DNA from: Bacteroidota bacterium
GTDB lineage: Bacteria; Bacteroidota; Bacteroidia; Chitinophagales; Chitinophagaceae
Assembly (NCBI GenBank): GCA_947461015.1
Contig: CANHIR010000026.1
Span: forward strand, 1-14,919
DNA: 14,919 nucleotides
Direction of reading: 5' to 3'
Shown here in pieces: positions 1 to 6,193 of this stretch. The notes below the pieces were generated by a model. It saw nothing but the letters and a program-made list of their open reading frames with translations. It ran no database searches and was not told the DNA's origin. Made by a program: the position numbers and the translations under genes. Within the stretch, counting starts at the first letter, position 1. The number at the start of each line of letters is the position of its first letter.

Positions 1-2
1 AG

Positions 3-383
3 TGGATTGAGTGTTATGGTGCAGCTGTATTTATGTTGGGTGCCGATGTTTTTGAAGAAAAAATTGCAATAGGAGGTTGGCTGGAGAAAACAGATATTGA
101 TGTATATACTTTTATGCAATCATATATGGATAAAGGAATAAAGCAAATGTTTTGTACCGATATTCAAAAGGATGGCAAATTACAAGGTCCTTCGGTTGAT
201 TTGTATAAAAAAATCATTGCAAAGTTTTCATCGCTTCAGCTAATTGCAAGTGGGGGCGTAAGTAAATTACAGGATTTGAAAGATTTACGTGCCATTGGGT
301 GTTCGGGAGCCATTGTTGGCAAAGCCATTTATGAAAATCGAATTAGCTTAGCGGAGCTTTCAAACTTCGAACAAACTATTTAA
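3..383 (+). CDS. hisA: HisA, ProFAR isomerase (3' part; 5' end outside window)
   Basis: HisA is the cytoplasmic (beta-alpha)8 isomerase that converts ProFAR to PRFAR in histidine synthesis. The reading frame is open from the left edge, so only about 126 of roughly 240 residues are visible; the ATG at 33 is internal. The visible part begins [20 protein letters not shown] and contains the GGW turn. It also has the C-terminal catalytic-Asp segment [13 protein letters not shown], the phosphate-binding [12 protein letters not shown] and the family's closing [12 protein letters not shown]. The last two motifs also occur in HisF-like barrels, but the TDI..DG..GP pattern and the position directly before hisF point to HisA. 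hisF starts 22 bp downstream, so the two are very probably co-transcribed. The gene appears intact where visible. Confidence 0.95.
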   Translation, partial: WIECYGAAVFMLGADVFEEKIAIGGWLEKTDIDVYTFMQSYMDKGIKQMFCTDIQKDGKLQGPSVDLYKKIIAKFSSLQLIASGGVSKLQDLKDLRAIGCSGAIVGKAIYENRISLAELSNFEQTI

Positions 384-405
384 ACATGCGCATCAAAATA
401 CAAAT

Positions 406-1164
406 ATGTTAACCAAAAGAATCATACCCTGTTTAGATATCAAAGACGGTCGCACGGTGAAAGGCATCAACTTTGAGCAAATTCGGGATGCAGGAGACCC
501 CATTGAATTGGGCGCATTTTATGCAGCACAGGGTGCAGATGAATTGGTTTTTTTAGATATTACTGCAACCATTGAGCAAAGAAAAACGCTAAGTGAACTG
601 GTAAATAAAATTGCACATAAAATAAATATTCCATTTACAGTGGGTGGGGGCATTAAAACGGAGGAGGATGTAAGTGTATTACTGCAAAATGGGGCAGATA
701 AAATTTCTATCAACACCGCTGCTTTTTTGGATCCTACTATCATTAATAAGTTTGCTAAAAATTTTGGAAGTCAATGCGTGGTGTTGGCTATTGATGCAAA
801 ATGTGAGGAGGATAACAATTGGTATGTTTATTTAAACGGAGGAAGAACAAAAACAGATAAATTGGTAACGGATTGGGCTAAGCAAGCCGTTGATTTGGGC
901 GTAGGTGAAATATTACTAACTTCCATGAATCATGATGGAACCAAGCAAGGGTTTGCGTTAGACATTACAGCACAATTAGCTGAAACTTTGCCGGTGCCTA
1001 TCATTGCATCTGGTGGTGGTGGGAATGAACAGCATTTTTATGAGGCATTCACCAAAGGGAAAGCCGATGCGGCACTCGCAGCAAGTATTTTCCATTATAA
1101 GGAAGTGGCCATTCCTGATTTAAAACAATATTTACATAATAAGGGCATTGCCATTCGATTATAA
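406..1164 (+). CDS. hisF: HisF, imidazole glycerol phosphate synthase cyclase subunit
   Basis: HisF takes ammonia from the glutaminase HisH and closes PRFAR to imidazole glycerol phosphate plus AICAR, linking histidine and purine synthesis. It is a 252-residue (beta-alpha)8 barrel of normal family length. The two catalytic aspartates sit at the canonical places: D11 in [11 protein letters not shown] and D130 in VVLAIDAK. The phosphate-binding loops are [13 protein letters not shown] (about 77-89) and [11 protein letters not shown] near the C-terminus. The [10 protein letters not shown] loop (about 174-183) is also conserved. The ATG at 406 gives the usual N-terminus [11 protein letters not shown]; an ATG at 386 is out of frame. 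No Shine-Dalgarno sequence is visible, as expected for Bacteroidota. hisH is not in this window and presumably lies upstream of hisA. Confidence 0.98.
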   Translation: MLTKRIIPCLDIKDGRTVKGINFEQIRDAGDPIELGAFYAAQGADELVFLDITATIEQRKTLSELVNKIAHKINIPFTVGGGIKTEEDVSVLLQNGADKISINTAAFLDPTIINKFAKNFGSQCVVLAIDAKCEEDNNWYVYLNGGRTKTDKLVTDWAKQAVDLGVGEILLTSMNHDGTKQGFALDITAQLAETLPVPIIASGGGGNEQHFYEAFTKGKADAALAASIFHYKEVAIPDLKQYLHNKGIAIRL

Positions 1165-1226
1165 ATTGTGACAATGGAGATAATAAATTTTAACAAAGGA
1201 TCAATAACATTTATATAATTTCAATT

Positions 1227-1829
1227 ATGAATATCTATTTTTCAAAATACGCAGATGGACTGGTTCCAGCAATTGTTCAAGATGTGAATACTAAGTCCGT
1301 TTTAATGTTGGGCTTTATGAATCAAGAAGCAGTGGATGCTACATTATCTCTAAAAAAAGTCACTTTTTTTAGTAGGTCCAAAAATAGATTATGGACAAAA
1401 GGCGAGGAGAGTGGTAATTTTTTAAATTATATAAGTATGGCATTGGATTGTGATAATGATACATTATTAATTCAAGCCAATCCAGTAGGACCAGTTTGCC
1501 ACAATGGAACGGATACTTGCTGGGGTTCGGATAATATTCCATCCAGCAACAATTTTCTAACTACTTTGGAAGCCGTGATTGCCGAAAGGAAATCTGCATC
1601 CCCAGATAGTTCTTATGTTGCAAGTTTATTTGCAAAAGGAATCAATAAAATTGCACAAAAAGTGGGGGAAGAAGCAGTAGAAATGGTGATAGAAGCAAAG
1701 GATAGTAATGAAAAGCTATTCTTAGACGAATCAGCCGATTTATTATTCCATTATTTGATTCTATTGCAATCAAAAGGGTATACTTTAAAAGATGTTGTTA
1801 ATATTTTGGAAAAGAGGCACAAGCCTTAA
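1227..1829 (+). CDS. hisIE: HisIE, bifunctional PRA-CH / PRA-PH
   Basis: This fused enzyme carries out the second and third steps of histidine synthesis: pyrophosphohydrolysis of PR-ATP by the HisE half, then opening of the adenine ring of PR-AMP by the HisI half. The HisI domain spans roughly residues 1-105. It shows the acidic metal site DCDND (D74, C75, D76, D78) and the zinc ligands in PVCHNGTDTCW (C91, H92, C98). The HisE domain spans roughly 110-197 and has KINKIAQKVGEEAVE-like residues (about 139-152) and the ESADLLFHYL helix (168-177). The total of 200 residues is typical for the fusion. The 62-bp gap after hisF has no terminator, so it is probably the last gene of the operon. hisG, hisD, hisC and hisB are not seen here. 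Confidence 0.97.
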   Translation: MNIYFSKYADGLVPAIVQDVNTKSVLMLGFMNQEAVDATLSLKKVTFFSRSKNRLWTKGEESGNFLNYISMALDCDNDTLLIQANPVGPVCHNGTDTCWGSDNIPSSNNFLTTLEAVIAERKSASPDSSYVASLFAKGINKIAQKVGEEAVEMVIEAKDSNEKLFLDESADLLFHYLILLQSKGYTLKDVVNILEKRHKP

Positions 1830-1850
1830 AGTCTAAGGAGAAATTAATCT

Positions 1851-1858
1851 TATATTTG
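1851..1858 (+). promoter_or_regulatory. Probable -7 box (TATATTTG) for the thioredoxin-family gene
   Basis: TATATTTG matches the Bacteroidota housekeeping -7 element TAnnTTTG at every fixed position. A start of transcription a few bases downstream (about 1862-1865) would lie after the ATG at 1861 but before the ATG at 1891, which agrees with the signal-peptide evidence for the later start. No good TTG-type -33 element lies 19-21 bp upstream; the nearest is TTA at 1826. The strength is therefore uncertain. Confidence 0.45.
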
Positions 1859-1890
1859 AGATGCAATTGAAGCACAAGAAAATTAATACT

Positions 1891-2973
1891 ATGAAAAAAA
1901 TAACGGGAGTGGTAATGCTTTTGGTTTCATTCATTACAATGAATGCCCAAGGTTTAAAAGTAACAGGGGAATTGAAAAATTTATCCGAGAATACTGAAGT
2001 TTCTTTAGTAGATGGAGTAACAAATCAAGAAATTGCAAAAAGTAAGGCAATGGGAGGTAAATTTACTTTAACTGGAAAAACAGAAAATGCATCTATCTTT
2101 TTGCTTGGGTTTAAAGGCTTACAACAAAAAATTCCTTTATTTATTGGTAACGATGACATTCTTTTACAAGGTGATTTAAATGAGGTGAATGCAATTAAGT
2201 ATAGTGGCTCAAATACACAGGATGTTTATTTAGAATACATGGCAGTAATTACTCCTTTAATTGAACCTTTCATAAAAACGATGCAATCGATACAAACTGA
2301 AAAGGATGCCGTTAAGAAAGATTCTTTAGCAATTGTATCAGGTACTTTAGAAGGTAAAGTAACCAATGCTTTTTTACAATTAACTAGTAAATATAATCAA
2401 TCGCCTGTTTCTACTTTATTTTTGATACAATTTGCAAATATGTTTCCATCTATAAAAGGAGATATGACAAATATTTATGGATCATTTAGTGGGGACGCGA
2501 AAAAAGGGCCCTTTGCAGCAATGCTGGATAAGTTGGTAACCTCTGCAGAAATTGGAAAAGTAGGTACTGTGTTACCTGAATTTAAACAAAATGATGTCAA
2601 CGGGAAATCGGTTAGCTTAAGTTCTTTAAGAGGAAAGTTTGTGTTGATTGATTTTTGGGCAAGCTGGTGTGGACCTTGTCGTGCAGAAAATCCAAATGTA
2701 GTAAATGCTTATAATGCATATAAGTCAAAAGGTTTCACAGTATTAGGTGTTTCCTTAGATCAAGATAAGTCAAAATGGTTAGAGGCCATTAAAAAAGATG
2801 GCCTTGCATGGACTCAAGTTAGTGATTTAAAATATTGGAATAATGCGGTTGCGAAGCAGTTTGGTATTGAGAGTATTCCTGCTAATTTTTTGATTGATCC
2901 AAATGGTGTGGTAATTGGAAAAGATTTAAGGGGAGCAGACTTAGAAAGAGTATTGGCACAAAATATAAAATAG
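1891..2973 (+). CDS. TlpA/ResA-like periplasmic thioredoxin with DUF4369-type N-terminal domain
   Basis: This is a predicted exported thiol-disulfide oxidoreductase. From the ATG at 1891 it has 360 residues and begins with a signal peptide (MKKITGVVMLLVSFITMNAQ). A longer frame from the ATG at 1861 adds ten charged residues ahead of the signal and is disfavoured. The first part of the mature protein (about residues 21-115) resembles the DUF4369 beta-domain found before TlpA domains in Bacteroidota (inferred from layout). A helical linker follows. The C-terminal thioredoxin domain (about 225-360) carries FWASWCGPCRAENP, with the active CGPC at 260-263, and the cis-proline loop ESIPANFLIDPNG (Pro330). 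Lipoprotein attachment is unlikely because there is no lipobox cysteine. Probable roles are reduction of periplasmic disulfides or cytochrome c maturation; the substrate cannot be read from sequence. A strong terminator follows. Confidence 0.92.
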   Translation: MKKITGVVMLLVSFITMNAQGLKVTGELKNLSENTEVSLVDGVTNQEIAKSKAMGGKFTLTGKTENASIFLLGFKGLQQKIPLFIGNDDILLQGDLNEVNAIKYSGSNTQDVYLEYMAVITPLIEPFIKTMQSIQTEKDAVKKDSLAIVSGTLEGKVTNAFLQLTSKYNQSPVSTLFLIQFANMFPSIKGDMTNIYGSFSGDAKKGPFAAMLDKLVTSAEIGKVGTVLPEFKQNDVNGKSVSLSSLRGKFVLIDFWASWCGPCRAENPNVVNAYNAYKSKGFTVLGVSLDQDKSKWLEAIKKDGLAWTQVSDLKYWNNAVAKQFGIESIPANFLIDPNGVVIGKDLRGADLERVLAQNIK

Positions 2974-2986
2974 TATTAAATGCGAT

Positions 2987-3018
2987 AAAAAAGCCCTGAA
3001 TTATTTTAGGGCTTTTTT
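2987..3018. terminator. Bidirectional hairpin terminator between the thioredoxin gene and the yffB-like gene
   Basis: AAAAAAGCCCT (2987-2997) is perfectly complementary to AGGGCTTTTTT (3008-3018). Inner pairs, including one G-U, can extend the stem to about 14 bp around a TTAT loop. The plus-strand copy ends in six T, a good intrinsic terminator 13 bp after the thioredoxin stop. Read on the minus strand, the other A run becomes the T tract, so it can also end the convergent operon. Its right arm lies inside the last codons of the minus-strand gene. Confidence 0.9.
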
Positions 3019-3351
3019 ATATGCGGCATCGTCAAATCCAAGGACTAATATTTTTCCATTTTCTTCAATGATGGGTCGTTTAATGATGGAAGTTTTTTCC
3101 ATCATTAATTCAATTGCAGCTTTTTGTGTGGTTATTGTTTCCTGCATTTCATTGGATAGTTGTCTCCAAGTGGCTCCTTTTTTATTGATCAAGTTCTCCC
3201 AGCCAATTTGTTTTGACCAACTGGTAAGCTTTGTTGGGGTGACGCCCAGTTTTTTATAATCATGAAATTCGTAAGCTACTTTATTTGCTTTCAACCAATC
3301 CAAGGCTTTTTTTACAGTATTGCAATTGGGTATCGCGTAAACGGTTTTCAT
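3001..3351 (-). CDS. YffB/Spx/ArsC-family thioredoxin-fold protein
   Basis: This 116-residue cytoplasmic protein of the ArsC superfamily is closest by eye to E. coli YffB. It shares YAIPNCNTVKKALDWL at the start, FHDYKKLGV, the central GWENLINKKGATWRQL, and the IIKRPIIE and LGFDDAAYKK endings. It has a single cysteine, Cys10, and the family arginine in KRP (R92). The arsenate-reductase resolving cysteines are absent, so real arsenate reduction would depend on glutathione or another thiol and is doubtful. Spx-type regulation is also unproven. The start codon overlaps the stop of the upstream gene in a TAATG arrangement, indicating translational coupling. The final codons and stop form one arm of the terminator at 2987-3018. 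The family assignment is firm; the function is not known. Confidence 0.93.
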   Translation of the reverse strand: MKTVYAIPNCNTVKKALDWLKANKVAYEFHDYKKLGVTPTKLTSWSKQIGWENLINKKGATWRQLSNEMQETITTQKAAIELMMEKTSIIKRPIIEENGKILVLGFDDAAYKKALK

Positions 3352-3854
3352 TATTTAAGATATTTTTTGCCTAACCAACTTTCGCCAATCGGTTGCATCC
3401 ATTTGGCTTCCATTTCCGCTTTATTGGCTACTAAATTATTGAAATATAATGTTTCACTTGTTAAAATTCCATTTTCTAACGCGTAGGGTACTTGTGCCAT
3501 AGGAATGGTTTGTACTTTGTCCTTTACCCAAAATGCCAAAAGTTCTCGGTTAAACATTTGAACCCCAGTCATTTTCTCTATTTCTTTGATGATATGTACC
3601 GAACTATCCGTGCTGCAACCTCCAACAGTGGTATAGGATTCGTCTGCCATTAAAATTATAAACTGGCCATACAAAGCAGTACCAAACCCTTTCACAGGAG
3701 CGCCATGGCTTTTCCAGATAGCAGTAAAATTTTCAAGTAATTCCTCTATCTTAAAAATCTCAGGCATGGTAAAGGTTCGGTTTGCTTGATAAATCCACAA
3801 TTTAGATTGAGGATGAAAATTGGATGGCAATATGTTTTCTAATGCTACAGTCAT
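3351..3854 (-). CDS. Conserved Bacteroidota protein of unknown function (167 aa)
   Basis: I recall related short proteins from Bacteroidota, sometimes labelled 'ABC transporter ATPase', but that label is not supported: there is no Walker A P-loop and no ABC signature. There is no signal peptide or membrane segment, so it is probably cytoplasmic. Recognisable blocks are SKLWIYQANRTFT (about 17-29), TALYGQFIILMADE (about 59-72), GGCSTDSSVHIIKEIEKM (78-95) and a Trp-rich C-terminus ending WMQPIGESWLGKKYLK. The GGCSTDSSVH block, with a Cys and a His, looks like the functional core (inference). It is fused by a 1-base TAATG overlap to the YffB-like gene and follows two Fe-S protein genes, so a link to thiol or electron-transfer chemistry is possible. 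The gene is real by length, coupling and coding character; the role is unknown. Confidence 0.85.
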   Translation of the reverse strand: MTVALENILPSNFHPQSKLWIYQANRTFTMPEIFKIEELLENFTAIWKSHGAPVKGFGTALYGQFIILMADESYTTVGGCSTDSSVHIIKEIEKMTGVQMFNRELLAFWVKDKVQTIPMAQVPYALENGILTSETLYFNNLVANKAEMEAKWMQPIGESWLGKKYLK

Positions 3855-3897
3855 GCTGTTTATGGTTTTTATCTTTTCTTACTATATACTTTTATGG

Positions 3898-3929
3898 TTC
3901 ATTTTTAATAGTGTGCTATTGAAAATGAA
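3898..3929. repeat. 14-bp hairpin in the gap after the CCG-domain gene
   Basis: Arms at 3898-3911 and 3916-3929 pair over 14 positions with one G-T wobble (3906/3921) around a TGTG loop. On the minus strand it starts 5 nt past the CCG-domain gene's stop. It is not followed by a T run in either direction, so it is not a classical intrinsic terminator. It may be a processing or stability element that sets different levels of the flanking genes. Confidence 0.5.
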
Positions 3930-3933
3930 AATG

Positions 3934-4713
3934 CTATTGTATTGCTTTGGCAATGATTTCTGCGATGTCTAATACTTCAGTTTTTACCTCTTCGGGTCTA
4001 TTTTTTATTCCATCTGTCATCATGGTATTGCAAAATGGACAAGCGCTTGCTACATAATCGGATTTAGTTTCAATGGCCTCGTTGGCACGTTCGGTATTAA
4101 TGCGTTTATCTCCTTTTTCTTCTTCCTTAAACATTTGTGCACCACCTGCTCCACAACACAATCCCTTGGATTTGCATCTTTTCATCTCACGCAGTTCCAT
4201 TTCTAAACTTTCCAATACTTTTCGGGGCGCCTCATAAATTTCATTGGCCCTGCCTAAATAACAACTATCATGATAGGTGATGGATTTCCCTTTCCATTCA
4301 TTGCTATCGGTGAATTTTATTTTTCCCAGCTCAATTAATTCTTGTAAAAAAGTGGTGTGATGGATTACGTCATAAACACCCCCTAATGCTGGGTATTCGT
4401 TTTTTAAAGTATTAAAACAATGCGGGCAAGTAGTGACAATTTTTTTTATTTCGTAACCATTTAGTACTTGAATATTTTGATAAGCCATCATTTGAAACAT
4501 AAATTCGTTGCCTGCTCTACGCGCAGGATCCCCCGTGCAAGCTTCTTCCTTCCCTAAAATGGCATATTGTACACCTGCTTTATCAAGTATGGTTGCAAAA
4601 GCTTTGGTTATTTTTTGTGCTCTTTGGTCAAAACTTCCTGCACAACCCACCCAGAATAAAACTTCGGGTTTTTCACCTCTTGCCATGAATTCGGCCATTG
4701 TGGATACTTTCAT
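3934..4713 (-). CDS. CCG-domain Fe-S oxidoreductase (HdrB/HdrD C-terminal half, GlpC/LutA-like)
   Basis: This 259-residue soluble protein carries two cysteine-rich CCG repeats, the fold that binds an unusual [4Fe-4S] cluster in heterodisulfide reductase HdrB. The first repeat has C24 (FWVGCAG), C59 (EEACTGDPARR) and C96/C99 (CPHC). It shows a single Cys where the canonical motif has CC, a variant I associate with the CTGDPARR subgroup. The second repeat is complete: C151 (HDSCYLGR), C186-C187 (LCCGAGGAQMF) and C225/C228 (CPFC). It lies 48 bp downstream of a membrane Fe-S protein gene, and together they resemble a split HdrDE or GlpC-type quinone reductase. The likely job is passing electrons between a dehydrogenase or ETF-type donor and menaquinone (inference). 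The donor is not encoded in this window. Confidence 0.92.
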   Translation of the reverse strand: MKVSTMAEFMARGEKPEVLFWVGCAGSFDQRAQKITKAFATILDKAGVQYAILGKEEACTGDPARRAGNEFMFQMMAYQNIQVLNGYEIKKIVTTCPHCFNTLKNEYPALGGVYDVIHHTTFLQELIELGKIKFTDSNEWKGKSITYHDSCYLGRANEIYEAPRKVLESLEMELREMKRCKSKGLCCGAGGAQMFKEEEKGDKRINTERANEAIETKSDYVASACPFCNTMMTDGIKNRPEEVKTEVLDIAEIIAKAIQ

Positions 4714-4761
4714 ACTTTGTGGTTTTATACTACCGTATTTTAATTTTTAAATATTCTTTAT

Positions 4762-6036
4762 CTAGTCTTGCTTAGTCCATGCATCTCTGTCATCTGGTGA
4801 AAATTTCCAAGGAGCAAAGTTGTTTTCAATATTACTAAACATTCCATTCCATTCCGAAGGTGCATTACTTTCTTCCATCACCAGAGATCTTCTGAGCTCT
4901 AAAATAATATCTAAGGGGGAAATACTTACAGGACATTCTTCAACACAAGCATTACAAGTTGTACATGCCCTTAATTCTTCTACACTAATGTAGTCATGTA
5001 ATAATGACTTCCCGTCTTCTATGAATTGCTTATTGATATCTATATTTTTGCCCACCGCTTCCAATCTGTCTCTGGTATCCATCATAATTTTTCGAGGACT
5101 CAATAATTTGCCAGTACTATTTGCAGGGCAAGCGGTGCTACATCTTCCACATTCCGTACAGCTATAGGCGTCCATTAAGTTTTTCCAACTTAAATCCATC
5201 ACGTCTTTGGCTCCAAATTTTTCGGGAGCGGCAGCTCCTACTGGAGCAAGTTCTGGTTGCATCGCATATAATACCTCGTTTTGAATAGATGGCATATTGT
5301 GCATTTCACCTTTAGGAATTAGTGGTGCATAATAAGCATTAGGGAAGGCCAATATAATGTGCAAATGTTTTGAATAGGGCAGATAATTCATGAAAGCATA
5401 AATTCCTAAAATGTGCAACCACCAGGCAGTATGTTCAATAGCAGAAAGGGTGGTGGCTTGGAATCCTTCAAATGCTGGCTTTAATAAAGAAGATACTAGG
5501 TAGTTTGCTTCTGTATCTGTTGCATTCATGATTAAAAATAAACTCATCAATACAATTTCAATTATCAAAATAGCATTTGCATCCGATTTAGGCCAGCCCT
5601 TTAAATCTTTATTATTAAATCTTTTTAATTTTATGATATTTCTTCTTGCAAAAAATATAACACATGCTACTAAAACCAATAGTGCTAGCATTTCAAAACT
5701 ATTGATAAGAAGGTCGTAAAAATTTCCTAGGTAAGGTTTGAAGATTCTGTGTGTTCCTGCAATCCCGTCTATCATTATTTCAAGTAATTCAATATTGATA
5801 ATGATAAAACCTACATATACAAATAAATGCAAAATAGCTACTAAGGGGTTTCTAAACATTTTCTTTTGACCCAATGCCAATAATAAAACATGCTTATAGC
5901 GGGTAGATTTTTGGTCATTAATTTGCAATGGTTTTCCTAAATGAATATTTCTAGCAATTTTTCCTAACTTTTTTATAAAAATAAAAAAGGCAATTAGGGT
6001 AATTGCGGAAAAAAGGATGCCTGCTACATATGCCAT
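4762..6036 (-). CDS. Membrane 2x[4Fe-4S] electron-transfer protein with NarI/HdrE-like domain
   Basis: This is a 424-residue inner-membrane protein. The N-terminal half (1-240) has about five hydrophobic segments: 3-22, 65-85, 112-130, 154-172 and 203-220. Histidines at 70, 202, 208, 224 and 226 could ligate b-type haem as in NarI-like subunits (inference). The C-terminal half is ferredoxin-like and cytoplasmic. Cluster one is CTECGRCSTAC (C293, C296, C299, C303) and cluster two is CTTCNACVEEC (C358, C361, C364, C368), each followed by Pro. This order matches an HdrE-HdrC fusion and complements the CCG protein encoded next. The C-terminal tail is rich in Trp and acidic residues. The start at 6036 places the first membrane helix immediately after Met and lies just inside a probable promoter with a palindrome. 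Confidence 0.93.
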   Translation of the reverse strand: MAYVAGILFSAITLIAFFIFIKKLGKIARNIHLGKPLQINDQKSTRYKHVLLLALGQKKMFRNPLVAILHLFVYVGFIIINIELLEIMIDGIAGTHRIFKPYLGNFYDLLINSFEMLALLVLVACVIFFARRNIIKLKRFNNKDLKGWPKSDANAILIIEIVLMSLFLIMNATDTEANYLVSSLLKPAFEGFQATTLSAIEHTAWWLHILGIYAFMNYLPYSKHLHIILAFPNAYYAPLIPKGEMHNMPSIQNEVLYAMQPELAPVGAAAPEKFGAKDVMDLSWKNLMDAYSCTECGRCSTACPANSTGKLLSPRKIMMDTRDRLEAVGKNIDINKQFIEDGKSLLHDYISVEELRACTTCNACVEECPVSISPLDIILELRRSLVMEESNAPSEWNGMFSNIENNFAPWKFSPDDRDAWTKQD

Positions 6037-6053
6037 AACAATGTTTTAAAAGT

Positions 6054-6074
6054 ATTTGTAGGATACCTACAAAT
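6054..6074. promoter_or_regulatory. Perfect 9-bp inverted repeat; candidate operator
   Basis: ATTTGTAGG (6054-6062) and CCTACAAAT (6066-6074) are exact inverted repeats separated by ATA. The right arm overlaps the probable minus-strand -7 box at 6070-6077, and the repeat covers the expected transcription start, 18 bp ahead of the membrane Fe-S gene. No T tract follows, so a terminator is unlikely. The geometry fits a dimeric repressor site or a 5'-UTR hairpin. The regulator is not identifiable. Confidence 0.5.
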
Positions 6075-6077
6075 TTA
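6070..6077 (-). promoter_or_regulatory. Probable -7 box (TAAATTTG) for the Fe-S operon
   Basis: Read on the minus strand this is TAAATTTG, a full match to TAnnTTTG. It would start transcription near 6063-6066, giving a leader of about 30 nt before the ATG at 6036. I see no TTG at the usual -33 distance, which may mean that an activator is needed or the promoter is weak. Confidence 0.45.
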
Positions 6078-6193
6078 GCTTGTTTTCCGCTCTTTTTTAC
6101 TTGGAATTATTTAATTTGCTGCCAACAGCACACATTTAATTCAAACCATGTGTTTTGTTTAATTATTAGCCCTAAAATGAATTTCAAAATTGT

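Noticed and set aside
1835..1840. AAGGAG resembling a Shine-Dalgarno sequence
   Set aside because: It is 20 bp before the ATG at 1861 and 50 bp before the preferred start at 1891, outside functional spacing, and the organism type rarely uses such sites.
1861..1890. ATG at 1861 as start of the thioredoxin-family protein
   Set aside because: It would put ten charged residues ahead of a normal signal peptide, and the predicted transcription start lies after this codon.
3001..3351. True arsenate reductase (ArsC)
   Set aside because: Only the N-terminal Cys is present, the sequence is closer to YffB, and no arsenic resistance gene is nearby.
6155..6185. Possible promoter for the phosphohexomutase: TTG at 6155-6157, 20-bp spacer, TGAATTTC at 6178-6185
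   Set aside because: The -7 box lacks two of the fixed bases and would leave almost no leader before the ATG at 6194; too weak to list as a feature.
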